Source: Desulfocapsa sp.
Lineage (GTDB): Bacteria; Desulfobacterota; Desulfobulbia; Desulfobulbales; Desulfocapsaceae
Assembly (NCBI GenBank): GCA_013792135.1
Contig: VMSP01000099.1
Coordinates: 1-64,000 of the forward strand
DNA length: 64,000 bases
Reading direction: 5' to 3'
Position 1 is the stretch's first letter. Every line of letters starts with the position of its first letter. This document shows, piece after piece, positions 46,429 through 54,158 of the stretch. The position numbers and the translations under genes were made by a program. The notes under the pieces are model-generated. The model worked only from the letters and a program-made list of their open reading frames with translations, ran no database searches and was not told the DNA's origin.

Positions 46429-46589
46429 CAGACAGGTCTTCTGACTTCCGGATCGTCCTCCCTGTTGCGCCTTCCCAACCTGAAAAACACGGTCAGTGGC
46501 TTGAATGCAACGGTCGTCCCCGGTCACAGCGGCGGGCCCGTCCCGGATTGTCACCGGGTTCCCTTTTAAGCTCTGTTATGAGCATCTGA
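46429..46589 (-). promoter_or_regulatory. Cobalamin riboswitch, copy 2
   Basis: Nearly identical to copy 1, including the B12 box, the GGGAAGGCG block and flanking bases. The promoter is -35 TTGACG (46632-46627), a 17-bp spacer, and -10 TAAACG (46609-46604). It controls the operon from the DUF2162-like gene towards cobN and cbiK. Confidence 0.96.
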
Positions 46590-46767
46590 AATTTTCTCAT
46601 CAACGTTTACTGAAAAAAACAGCACCCGTCAACATTAAACATGTTCTTTTTCTGTTGATAACAAAACCGCAAAGAAGTGTCCCTGATTTTCTTGAGAACA
46701 GGACTAAAAGCAAGCCCTCTATCTGCCTTGGGCGATCAGGAGCACAATGGAAAACAGGAATAATGTA

Positions 46768-46898
46768 TTGACAGCCGAACTGGGGTGCGGTAAGGAAAAG
46801 AAAATCATGATGTCATGAAGGCATCAACCACCAACACAACATCATTTATTCAGGCCACGAAGGCTTGGGCACACTGGCCTGAGGTTCGTGGTTTTTTT
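46768..46898 (+). promoter_or_regulatory. Leader A: promoter and terminator before DUF3842-cooT
   Basis: TTGACA at 46768-46773, a 17-bp spacer and TAAGGA at 46791-46796 make a promoter. About 90 bases later CCACGAA (46855-46861) pairs with TTCGTGG (46885-46891), ahead of seven T. CAGGCC (46851-46856) can instead pair with GGCCTG (46876-46881), which would break the terminator. This is an attenuator layout. The 5' arm GCCACGAAGGCTT is shared with leaders B and C. Confidence 0.65.
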
Positions 46899-46954
46899 GT
46901 CTGGACGCCAGACAATCGCCATCAGCAGATTCACCACCCAGCAAGAGTAAAGCA

Positions 46955-47380
46955 TTGTTGAAAAAGATATGTATCATTGACGGCCAGGGCGGCGGCATAG
47001 GCGCCACCCTGATCAAATATATCAAAGAGGCCTATGGTGAATCGGTGGAGCTGATCGGCCTTGGCACCAACGCCATCGCCACCGCCCAGATGCTCAAATC
47101 CGGCGCCAATAAAGGGGCATCGGGTGAGAACGCCATCTGCCGCACCGTGTACGAGGTGGACTGCGTCATTGGCCCCATCACCATCACATGGGCTAATTCT
47201 ATGCTGGGCGAGGTGACACCAAGGATGGCCGAAGCGATAACCTCATGCCCAGCCCTGAAAATCTTGTTGCCACTCTCACAGGAACGAATCGAACTGGTAG
47301 GGATCATCAAGGAACCCCTGCCGCACCTGGTGCAGGCAGTAATCGCCGGAAAGCTGAAAGAGGTATTGAACCATGTGTGA
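46955..47380 (+). CDS. DUF3842 family protein
   Basis: This 141-residue protein starts at TTG (46955 or 46958), with an AAGAG site upstream. Its start LKKICIIDGQGGGIGATLIKYI is a Rossmann-like Gly-rich loop typical of DUF3842. Later features include LGTNAIATAQMLKSGANKGASGENAI and VIGPITITWANSMLGEVTP. The biochemical role is unknown. It overlaps cooT by 8 bp, a pairing seen in anaerobes, suggesting joint work in metal or CODH maturation. Confidence 0.82.
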   Translation: MLKKICIIDGQGGGIGATLIKYIKEAYGESVELIGLGTNAIATAQMLKSGANKGASGENAICRTVYEVDCVIGPITITWANSMLGEVTPRMAEAITSCPALKILLPLSQERIELVGIIKEPLPHLVQAVIAGKLKEVLNHV

Positions 47381-47561
47381 AGCAAGCGCATATCTGAGCA
47401 AAGACGGAGAAGAGCAACTACTTATGGAATCGGTGGATATCATCGAACCCCAGGGCGAAAACACCTTCCGCATTGTCGGCATCTTCGGAGATCAGAAGAT
47501 CATCCATGCCCGTATCAAGCTGATGAATCTGGTGGATCACCGCATTATCTTCGAAGAATAG
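47373..47561 (+). CDS. cooT: CooT family nickel-binding protein
   Basis: This 62-residue protein has the family profile: MCEASAYLSKDGEEQLLMESVD at the N-terminus and LMNLVDHRIIFEE at the end. CooT binds Ni2+ through its N-terminal Cys2 as a dimer and assists CODH maturation in Rhodospirillum rubrum. Cys2 is present. Its place in a nickel-type gene cluster supports this assignment. Confidence 0.88.
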   Translation: MCEASAYLSKDGEEQLLMESVDIIEPQGENTFRIVGIFGDQKIIHARIKLMNLVDHRIIFEE

Positions 47562-47602
47562 GTTGTCATCATTTATGGTCTCGCTAAAAGTCAAAAAAGC
47601 CA

Positions 47603-47681
47603 GTCATTTCGAGCGACAGCGAGAAATATTTCTTCTTAGGCACTGGGTATTATTAAGATTTCTCCCGATGGTCGAAATGAC
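47603..47681. repeat. Palindromic dispersed-type repeat (TCATTTCGAGCG family)
   Basis: GTCATTTCGAGCGACAGCGA (47603-47622) and its near-complement ATTTCTCCCGATGGTCGAAA, then TGAC (47658-47681), form a long imperfect palindrome in the gap after cooT. Very similar TCATTTCGAGCG elements are scattered as small repeats in many bacterial genomes. No coding potential. Confidence 0.6.
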
Positions 47682-47796
47682 ATTGTGACAGTCTGGACTT
47701 TTTGCGGGATTATCATCCTTTATACAAAATTAGTCGCTCCTCTTGAAGATTACTGAAGTAATCGACAGAGCCAAAAGTATAAGAAATTGTCACAAA

Positions 47797-47906
47797 ATAA
47801 GTAGAATGCATCAGGAGTTTAACACCTCGATGCGTATAAGTAGTGAAGCCACGAAGGCTTTGGTTCTCCCCCAAAAAGGAACTAAAGACTGTGTGGCTTT
47901 TTTTTT
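47797..47906 (+). promoter_or_regulatory. Leader B: hairpin and terminator before the His-rich gene
   Basis: A hairpin with GCATC/GATGC arms (about 47807-47832) is followed by the shared element GCCACGAAGGCTT (47848-47860) and a terminator. AAGCCAC (47846-47852) pairs with GTGGCTT (47893-47899), with nine T at 47898-47906. The gene starts 139 bp further on. No convincing promoter was found. The rest of the 483-bp gap holds the palindromic repeat. Confidence 0.55.
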
Positions 47907-48044
47907 GAGTGGCTATACCAGAGTACGGTTTATATCGGCAACATAGTGGACGATTCAACAGCAACTTGCTGAAAATACAGGAAGTATATACCACCCCTCA
48001 AAAAGGATGGGAAATAATAAAATAAAACAGGAGGATTCATAAAA

Positions 48045-48332
48045 ATGGAACAAAAAACTACCATCGACAAGCTGCGGATACTACTGCCCCACTGGGTTGA
48101 ACACAATTTTCATCATGGAGAAGATTTCTGGAAATGGGCGGAGCAAGTAAGGCAGGATGGACACCAGGAACTGGCAGCACTGCTCGATCAGGCGATCAGC
48201 AGCATGAAAGTCACTGATGGAATTCTGGAAAAGGCCCTGAACATGATCGGTGGAGCTGATAGCAATCACCACCATCATCACCACGATCATGCCCACGATC
48301 ACGATCATCAGCACTGCCATAAACATGATTGA
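48045..48332 (+). CDS. His-rich, probably nickel-binding small protein
   Basis: This 95-residue protein has AGGAGGA before its ATG. A helical domain (1-72) is followed by a C-terminal tail with about fifteen His among Asp residues (six consecutive His, then DHAHDHDHQHCHKHD). Similar tails occur in HypB, SlyD and CooJ and buffer or deliver nickel. The N-terminal half also has HNFHHGEDFWKWAE. Storage or chaperone function is inferred from composition and neighbours. Confidence 0.75.
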   Translation: MEQKTTIDKLRILLPHWVEHNFHHGEDFWKWAEQVRQDGHQELAALLDQAISSMKVTDGILEKALNMIGGADSNHHHHHHDHAHDHDHQHCHKHD

Positions 48333-48419
48333 CCCCCTGGCAGCAAAGGGAGAAGAAGAGGATTGTCTGTGCAGATGACAGGCATATCATTTCATAAAAG
48401 TTCATAAGAAGAGAAACGG

Positions 48420-49373
48420 ATGTACATCATCACCGGCGGGGCCGGATTTATCGGCAGCAATATGGTCAAGGCGATGAACGGGCGCGGCATCAGCGACATT
48501 CTGGTGGTCGACGATCTTAAACAAGGGGAAAAGTTCCGCAATATTGCTGACTGCGACATTGCCGACTATCTGGACCGCCTCGACTTTCTCAACCGATTGC
48601 GAACCGGCTGGCAACCGGATGCAAAGATCAAGGCCCTGATCCACGAAGGCGCCTGTTCGGCCACCACCGAATGGGACGGCGAGTTTGTCATGGCCAACAA
48701 CTATGAATACTCCAAGGCTCTGCTGCACTGGTGCCAGGCCCGCTCCATACCCTTCATCTATGCGTCTTCCGCCTCGGTGTATGGCATGGGGCCGGTATTC
48801 AAAGAAGAACGGATCCATGAACGACCTCTGAATATGTATGCCTTTTCCAAATTCCAGTTCGACCAGTATGTGCGCCGCTGCCGCGATTCCCTGACCAGCC
48901 AGGTGGTGGGTCTTCGCTATTTCAATGTTTACGGCCCGCGTGAACAGCACAAAGGCGCGATGGCCAGCGTGGCCTTTCACTTGCATAAGCAACTGCTTGC
49001 AGACGGCAGGCTCAAACTGTTTGCAGGAACAGACGGCTACGGCAACGGTGATCAGCTGCGCGATTTCATCCATGTGGACGATACAGTGGCTGTCAAACTG
49101 TGGCTGCTTGACAATCCGGCCGTCTCCGGCATCTTCAATGTGGGCACCGGGCGCGCCCAGAGTTTCAATGAAGTGGCGCAGGCGGTGATCGCCCACCACG
49201 GAAGTGGCACAATCGAGTATATCCCTTTTCCGGAACACCTCAAGGGATGCTACCAGAGCTATACGCAGGCAGATATTACCGCTCTGCGCCAGGCTGGTTA
49301 CCACGCCGATTTCTTGCCGGTGGAGGCGGGCGTCTCCCGCTACCTGAGCTGGCTGGCAAAACATCCAGGCTGA
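48420..49373 (+). CDS. hldD: ADP-L-glycero-D-manno-heptose-6-epimerase
   Basis: This 317-residue SDR epimerase has the nucleotide-binding start [31 protein letters not shown]-type helix, the catalytic [11 protein letters not shown] and [21 protein letters not shown]. It makes the L,D-heptose donor for lipopolysaccharide core. It is flanked by nickel genes but has no evident link to them. It may be carried on the transcript from leader B. Confidence 0.93.
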   Translation: MYIITGGAGFIGSNMVKAMNGRGISDILVVDDLKQGEKFRNIADCDIADYLDRLDFLNRLRTGWQPDAKIKALIHEGACSATTEWDGEFVMANNYEYSKALLHWCQARSIPFIYASSASVYGMGPVFKEERIHERPLNMYAFSKFQFDQYVRRCRDSLTSQVVGLRYFNVYGPREQHKGAMASVAFHLHKQLLADGRLKLFAGTDGYGNGDQLRDFIHVDDTVAVKLWLLDNPAVSGIFNVGTGRAQSFNEVAQAVIAHHGSGTIEYIPFPEHLKGCYQSYTQADITALRQAGYHADFLPVEAGVSRYLSWLAKHPG

Positions 49374-49395
49374 CGGCCTGTCACAGATAAAAAAC

Positions 49396-49610
49396 TTGAC
49401 TTGCTCTCTCAAACAATGTAAAAAAGCATTCATCATTAAATCTGATTACAGTCTTCATTTATTCTGATCACAGAAGTGATCATCCCAGACTGACCAAGAT
49501 ACTCTGGATCCGGTTCCTAAAACCGATCCTCTTATAGCAGCCAAGATATTCAAGCCACGAAGGCTTTTGTTTCCGGAATACGGAACCAAAGCCTTCGTGG
49601 CTTTTTTTTT
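49396..49610 (+). promoter_or_regulatory. Leader C: promoter and terminator before the FmdE-like/CODH-like genes
   Basis: TTGACT (49396-49401), a 17-bp spacer and TAAAAA (49419-49424) make a promoter after hldD. The leader has a GGATC...GATCC hairpin (about 49506-49529). It ends in a strong terminator: AAGCCACGAAGGCTTT (from 49552) pairs with AAAGCCTTCGTGGCTT (to 49603), followed by T-run to 49610. The 5' arm is the same 13-mer as in leaders A and B. The next gene starts at 49655. Having its own promoter argues against simple termination of hldD. Confidence 0.65.
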
Positions 49611-49654
49611 GCTTTTTTACCTGACTGTAACCTGAACCAAACGGAGAAACGAAT

Positions 49655-50242
49655 ATGCTCGTACCTCTTGATCTGGCCGCGCTGGCCTGGAAACAAAGCC
49701 ATCTGAGCCCCGAACTGGCACTTGGCTGGCGGCTGGGTCGTCATGCCCACGACTGTTTCGACGGACTTGACCGGGTGCGGATCGCCGCCACCGGCCATGC
49801 CCATACCCTGGCCGCTCTGGAACGGCTGGCCCGCTTTCCGGAGCCGGGCATGGTGGTCAAACCGGCAGGGTTACGGCCCTGGGACATGCTTTTTTATCAT
49901 GAACCCACCGCCACCGCCCTCAAGGTCGTCTGCATCAGCAGGCGCACCACCCTGTCCCCAACTGCCATAGAACTGGAGGACAAGCTGAACGGAGATGATC
50001 CAACCGTGGCCGACCGCTACCAGGAAGAACTTGATGGACTTGTCAGCAATATCGTCAATGGCAATCTGACCGGACTCTGTTTCGTCCAGGAGATCCGCTG
50101 CCGGGTGCTTGATGTAGAGAAGAGCAAACTCCCGGCAAGTTGCCCCTGGTGTCAGAGTCGATCCTTCACCCGGCTGATCGAGGTGGACGACCACATCTGC
50201 TGCCCGGCCTGCTCCGGACTGGAACCGGACTGGCTTGTTTGA
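49655..50242 (+). CDS. FmdE-like protein with C-terminal zinc ribbon
   Basis: The protein has 195 residues. The N-terminal half follows the FmdE pattern, with QSHLSPELALGWRLGRHAHDC where family members usually have HGHxCPELALGYR, so the usual metal-binding His and Cys are partly lost. The C-terminus is a zinc ribbon: CPWCQSRSF and CCPACSG. FmdE-family proteins bind metals and molybdopterin-related partners in anaerobes. Here it leads the transcript with the CODH-like gene. Function is unclear, but a metal-related role fits the neighbours. Confidence 0.55.
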   Translation: MLVPLDLAALAWKQSHLSPELALGWRLGRHAHDCFDGLDRVRIAATGHAHTLAALERLARFPEPGMVVKPAGLRPWDMLFYHEPTATALKVVCISRRTTLSPTAIELEDKLNGDDPTVADRYQEELDGLVSNIVNGNLTGLCFVQEIRCRVLDVEKSKLPASCPWCQSRSFTRLIEVDDHICCPACSGLEPDWLV

Positions 50243-50295
50243 ACCGGGACAACAACAGCTCCTCAATCAAGAAAACCCTCTGCTTACGAGAAAAA

Positions 50296-52098
50296 ATGAC
50301 ACTTGCCAGATATCAACACGAAAGCATCCCGGCGCTGACAACCGCTCGCGACCGGATCAATGCCCGAGAAATGTCACGATGCACCTTCGGCTCAGGCGGC
50401 ACCTGTTGCCGGGTCTGTAATATGGGCCCCTGCCAGATCATTGATGGGGTCGAGACCATGATAGGGGTCTGCGGCGCCACCTCCGACACCGTGGCCGCGC
50501 GCAATTTCGCCAGGATTGTCGGCGCAGGTGTTGCCCTTCAGGTGGAGGAGGCCAGAGAAATGGTCAGGATCTTCATGGCCACCGCCAAGGGAGAGACACC
50601 CTACGCCCTGGCCGATGAAAATAAGCTCCGGGAACTGGCCCGGCTAATTGAGATCGACCCCGACATCAGCGACCTCAAAACGCTGGCCCTGGAAACGGGC
50701 CGATCGCTTCTCGCCGCATTCGGCAATCAGGATGAGACCCTGGCGCTGATGAAAATCGCCCCGAAAAACCGCCGCCGTATCTGGAAAGATCTGGGCGTCA
50801 CCCCGCGCGGATTTGACCGCGAGGTGGTGGAACTGATGCACCGGACGCACATGGGTGTTGACCAGGAATTTGTCAACATCGTCCGCCAGACCAGTCGCTG
50901 TGCCCTGACGGACGGCTGGGGCGTATCCCGCGTGATCAGCTGGCTGACGGATATCCTGTTTCCGACCCTGCCGGCACCAACCGTGAAGCCGGAAGGGCTG
51001 AGACAGGACATGATCAACATCCTGATCTACAGCCAAGGCCCGCTGGCTATGGAAACACTGAAAGAAGCGGCAATAGACCCTGAAGTCATCAACCTGTGTC
51101 AACGCTCATCGGCCACAGGCATCAACCTGGTGAACGGCTCCATCGGCGATCAGGAGACCGATCTCCTCACCGGTTGCGTGGAAATCATGGTGGTCAGCGG
51201 TTCGTGCATCATGCCTTCTATCTCCAGAATCATCCGATCCCTGCACACCCGACTTGTCACCAGCAGCAATTCCATGAAGATGACTGGGGCAGAACATTTT
51301 GAGCTGACAGGACCGGCTGCCCGCAGCAATGCCATAACCATCTTGAAGATGGCTGTCACCGCTTTTCGTGGCCGTGAAAAAGTGCTCAATCCTGCTGAAG
51401 AGAATAAAACCGAACAAAGGTCACAACCACAATTCGGAATCCACAGCCTTGACCCAGCCCAACTTGCCGGCCGGATCAGCAAAGGTGATATCCGTGGCAT
51501 CGCCCTGATCATGGGCTGCGACAACTACCATCAGCAACAGGACAGTCATGCCGCCATCGCCGAGATTCTGCTGCGAAACGATATTTTCATCATCAGCAAT
51601 GGCTGCGCCGCCAACTCTCTGGCCAGAAGTGAGGAGATGCAAGGAAACAGGGTCTGGGAAATGGCCGGTTCAAAGTTGCAGGCCGCCTGTCAGGAGATGA
51701 ACCTGCCGCCGATACTGCCCATGGGAACCTGCATTAACAGCAGCCAACTGTTGCAGATTGCCGACCTGCTCATCCAGCAGGGGATGGGAAAGGACCTTGC
51801 CGATCTGCCGCTGGTGGCAGCCGCTCCGGCCTGGATCAGCGAAAAAATTGTAACGGCTGGTCAATGCCTTGTTGCAAGCGGGATAGATGTCTTTTTCAGC
51901 GCGTTGCCGGTCACAGGCTCCCGCAAATTGGCCGACTATCTACAACACGGGTGCCGCACTGAATACGAGGCCTGCTGGCAGATTGACAAGGAACCCAACC
52001 AGATGGCGCAAAAAATAATCGCCCGGATAGACAGCAAACGACAGGAGTTGAATCAGGCAAACAGTCTTTTTGTCCTGACAGCAACAACATCGGCATAA
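50296..52098 (+). CDS. CODH (CooS)-family protein lacking C-cluster ligands
   Basis: This 600-residue protein is clearly related to Ni-CODH catalytic subunits. The N-terminal cluster motif RCTFGSGGTCCRVCNMGPC and GVCGAT are intact, giving ligands for the B and D clusters. In the active-site half, Cys333-type (SGSCIMPS), Cys446-type (MGCDNY), Cys476-type (SNGCAANSLA) and Cys526-type (PMGTCINSS) are retained. The HGHEP-type loop is replaced by YSQGP (about 51025-51040). The segment normally holding GICCTGNE is missing: INLVNGSIGDQET follows directly (51121). Thus both ligands of the unique iron are absent. CO oxidation is unlikely. ATG 50296 was chosen; earlier starts lie inside the FmdE-like gene. 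Confidence 0.85.
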   Translation: MTLARYQHESIPALTTARDRINAREMSRCTFGSGGTCCRVCNMGPCQIIDGVETMIGVCGATSDTVAARNFARIVGAGVALQVEEAREMVRIFMATAKGETPYALADENKLRELARLIEIDPDISDLKTLALETGRSLLAAFGNQDETLALMKIAPKNRRRIWKDLGVTPRGFDREVVELMHRTHMGVDQEFVNIVRQTSRCALTDGWGVSRVISWLTDILFPTLPAPTVKPEGLRQDMINILIYSQGPLAMETLKEAAIDPEVINLCQRSSATGINLVNGSIGDQETDLLTGCVEIMVVSGSCIMPSISRIIRSLHTRLVTSSNSMKMTGAEHFELTGPAARSNAITILKMAVTAFRGREKVLNPAEENKTEQRSQPQFGIHSLDPAQLAGRISKGDIRGIALIMGCDNYHQQQDSHAAIAEILLRNDIFIISNGCAANSLARSEEMQGNRVWEMAGSKLQAACQEMNLPPILPMGTCINSSQLLQIADLLIQQGMGKDLADLPLVAAAPAWISEKIVTAGQCLVASGIDVFFSALPVTGSRKLADYLQHGCRTEYEACWQIDKEPNQMAQKIIARIDSKRQELNQANSLFVLTATTSA

Positions 52099-52151
52099 CT
52101 GACAGGCAAAGTCAGACTTTCAATATTTTCACAAACAGAGGGAATCATCAT

Positions 52152-52438
52152 GTGCATGATAAAAAAAGCTGGGACTGTAGCGTCGAATTCCACAGTCACT
52201 CCCGCCCCCAGGTCTTGCCATAGGTGATAGGGACTTCGAGGCCGCCGGGGACCGGGATGTGATCACCCCGGAGAACATCCACGCCGTCTTTCACATTGAG
52301 GCGGCTATTCATGAGATTAACGGGGTGCCGATTGTTGTGCCGTTTCCGCACCACCACACAAGTTATGAAAAAGAGCCACATACCCACAACCATAAAGAGC
52401 TTCGGCCCGGAAAAATATTAAAGCAAGAAAAGGAGTAA
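52152..52438 (+). pseudogene. Frameshifted His-rich FmdE-like fragment
   Basis: A GTG-started frame reads VHDKKSWDCSVEFHSHSRP and then hits a stop. Shifting frame within the C-run near 52210 gives PGLAIGDRDFEAAGDRDVIT, recalling the FmdE box FHGHxCPGLAIG. The shifted frame stays open to TAA at 52436 with a His-rich end (VPFPHHHTSYEKEPHTHNHK). It looks like an internally deleted, frameshifted metal-binding protein. This fills the 344-bp gap before exbB. Confidence 0.4.
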
Positions 52439-52442
52439 GACA

Positions 52443-52865
52443 ATGGATTGGCTGAAATCAGTTATCGAATACGGCGTCATCGGCCTGCTGGGTGCGCTGA
52501 GCGTAATCGCGGTGGCCATTGCCATCGAGCGCTTCCGCTTCTTCAGGGGCCTCTGCCTTGAAGAATTTAACAACCGGCGACTTTTGGAGCTGGCGCTCAC
52601 CCGCCGGTTGCACCTCATCGCCACCATCGGCAGTAATGCCCCCTATGTCGGGCTGCTTGGCACCGTGCTCGGCATCATGCTGATTTTTTATAATATGGGG
52701 CAGGAGGGAATGGTGGATTCAGCCCGGATCATGACCGGGCTTGCCTTGTCGCTGAAAGCCACCGCCGCCGGCCTCCTGGTGGCCATCCCGGCGGTAGTGC
52801 TCTACAACCTGCTTCTGCGACGGGCCAAGGAATTGCTGCTCACCTGGGAGGCGCATCATGAATGA
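52443..52865 (+). CDS. exbB: ExbB/TolQ-type proton channel (short form)
   Basis: This 140-residue protein has helices at about 10-30, 65-85 and 100-125 and the ExbB core APYVGLLGTVLGIMLIFYNMG and LALSLKATAAGLLVAIPAVV. AAGGAG lies eight bases upstream. With ExbD and TonB it forms the motor that powers the outer-membrane receptor encoded just downstream. It overlaps exbD by 8 bp. Confidence 0.92.
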   Translation: MDWLKSVIEYGVIGLLGALSVIAVAIAIERFRFFRGLCLEEFNNRRLLELALTRRLHLIATIGSNAPYVGLLGTVLGIMLIFYNMGQEGMVDSARIMTGLALSLKATAAGLLVAIPAVVLYNLLLRRAKELLLTWEAHHE

Positions 52866-53235
52866 GAAAGGCTTTGACGGCATCAACGTCATCCCTTTTA
52901 TCGACATCATGCTGGTGCTCCTCACTATCGTGCTGACCACAGCGACCTTCATCGCCAACGGCACGATCCCGGTCAACCTGCCCAAGGCTGAAAGCAGTGC
53001 CACTGCAGGCCGAGGCGTGACCGTGGAAATCAACCAGGCTGGAAAGATCTATTTTCGGGGAACTGAATATACCATAGCATCCCTTCGCGCTGCCCTGTCT
53101 GCTGAAGACCGGCAAACACCATTCCTTATCCGGGCCGACCGGGCGGTGGCGTTGCAATCATTTGTCGATGTCATGGGATTGGTCAGGGAGCTTGGCTTTT
53201 CGAAGATGAGCCTGCAAACGGAGGCAACAAAATGA
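52858..53235 (+). CDS. exbD: ExbD biopolymer transport protein
   Basis: This 125-residue protein has a cytoplasmic INVIPFIDIMLVLLTIVLTT start with the conserved proton-carrying Asp in its single transmembrane helix. A periplasmic ExbD domain follows (GRGVTVEINQAGKIYFRGTE; FLIRADRAVALQSFVDVMGL). It overlaps tonB by 4 bp. Confidence 0.93.
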   Translation: MNEKGFDGINVIPFIDIMLVLLTIVLTTATFIANGTIPVNLPKAESSATAGRGVTVEINQAGKIYFRGTEYTIASLRAALSAEDRQTPFLIRADRAVALQSFVDVMGLVRELGFSKMSLQTEATK

Positions 53236-53933
53236 GACGTGATGGACGGGCGCTCACCGAATCGTTTGTGCTGCATGGTTTGCTGACAGGGGCCATAATC
53301 ATCATGGCCGGGGCGCTTACCCCGCCACCACAGACAATACGTCTCGATTTTTCCATGTTGCAGCCGACTGCCTCCCCGAGGCCGGATGAAACCCCGCAGG
53401 CACAGGCAGCGGTGGCAACGCCAACACCTCCAGCGCCACAACCCGAGCCCGTGGCGCTCCCACAAAAACTGGCACCGGTCGCGGCCAAGATCAGGCACTC
53501 TCCACAGCCGATCACACCCGCACCACAACAATCTCAGGAGCAAAACAGTCCGGAAGTTGCCGAAAACCCCGCGCCCGCCCCTGTCGCGGCAAAGCCTGCC
53601 GGCACGGCCTCAAGCACATCTGTGACAGAAGCCCCGGCCGTTCCCGCCGATGAAGAATACAGACGCACCAATTTTGGAGCCATCCGCGACTCAATCCTTG
53701 CCAATCTGCGCTATCCCATGCTTGCCCGCCGCCGGGGCTGGAGCGGTCAGGTGGAGATCGCCTTCAAGATTACCCCGGATGGCAGTGTCAGTGAATTACG
53801 AATCGTGGCCAGCAGCGGCTTCCCTGTACTTGATGACCAGGCGCTGGCCGCAATCCGCCACTCGGCCCCTTTTACACCGCCGCCACGCATAGCCGCAATC
53901 CTGGTCATGCCGGTCAACTTCCAGCTCAACTAA
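53232..53933 (+). CDS. tonB: TonB energy-transducing protein
   Basis: The protein has 233 residues. One N-terminal transmembrane segment (about 10-30) is followed by a long Pro/Ala/Gln-rich periplasmic linker (45-140). The C-terminal TonB domain has LRYPMLARRRGWSGQVEIAFKI, SELRIVASSGFPVLDDQALAA and FTPPPRIAAILVMPVNFQL. It carries proton-motive energy to the receptor encoded downstream. Confidence 0.93.
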   Translation: MRRDGRALTESFVLHGLLTGAIIIMAGALTPPPQTIRLDFSMLQPTASPRPDETPQAQAAVATPTPPAPQPEPVALPQKLAPVAAKIRHSPQPITPAPQQSQEQNSPEVAENPAPAPVAAKPAGTASSTSVTEAPAVPADEEYRRTNFGAIRDSILANLRYPMLARRRGWSGQVEIAFKITPDGSVSELRIVASSGFPVLDDQALAAIRHSAPFTPPPRIAAILVMPVNFQLN

Positions 53934-54158
53934 GGAGTATGCAGAAAGGGAATTGAGAACAAACAACATTTCCCAAATATGCGCTTCCTTGCAAAAGATT
54001 CGATGAAAAATATTTAAACAAACTCACACACCGGGTATTCGGCAAAGGAGGAAAAAGCAGGCAAGAAAAAGTTCATAACGACCTGAACTCAGATCAAGAA
54101 AAGAAAGATTCATTGTCGCTAAATCAACAAACATCAAAATTTTGAAGTGAGAGAAGGA

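Noticed and set aside
46505-46771. Plus-strand 88-residue frame over the second riboswitch
   Set aside because: It lies antisense to the aptamer and promoter and has no protein-like composition or ribosome site.
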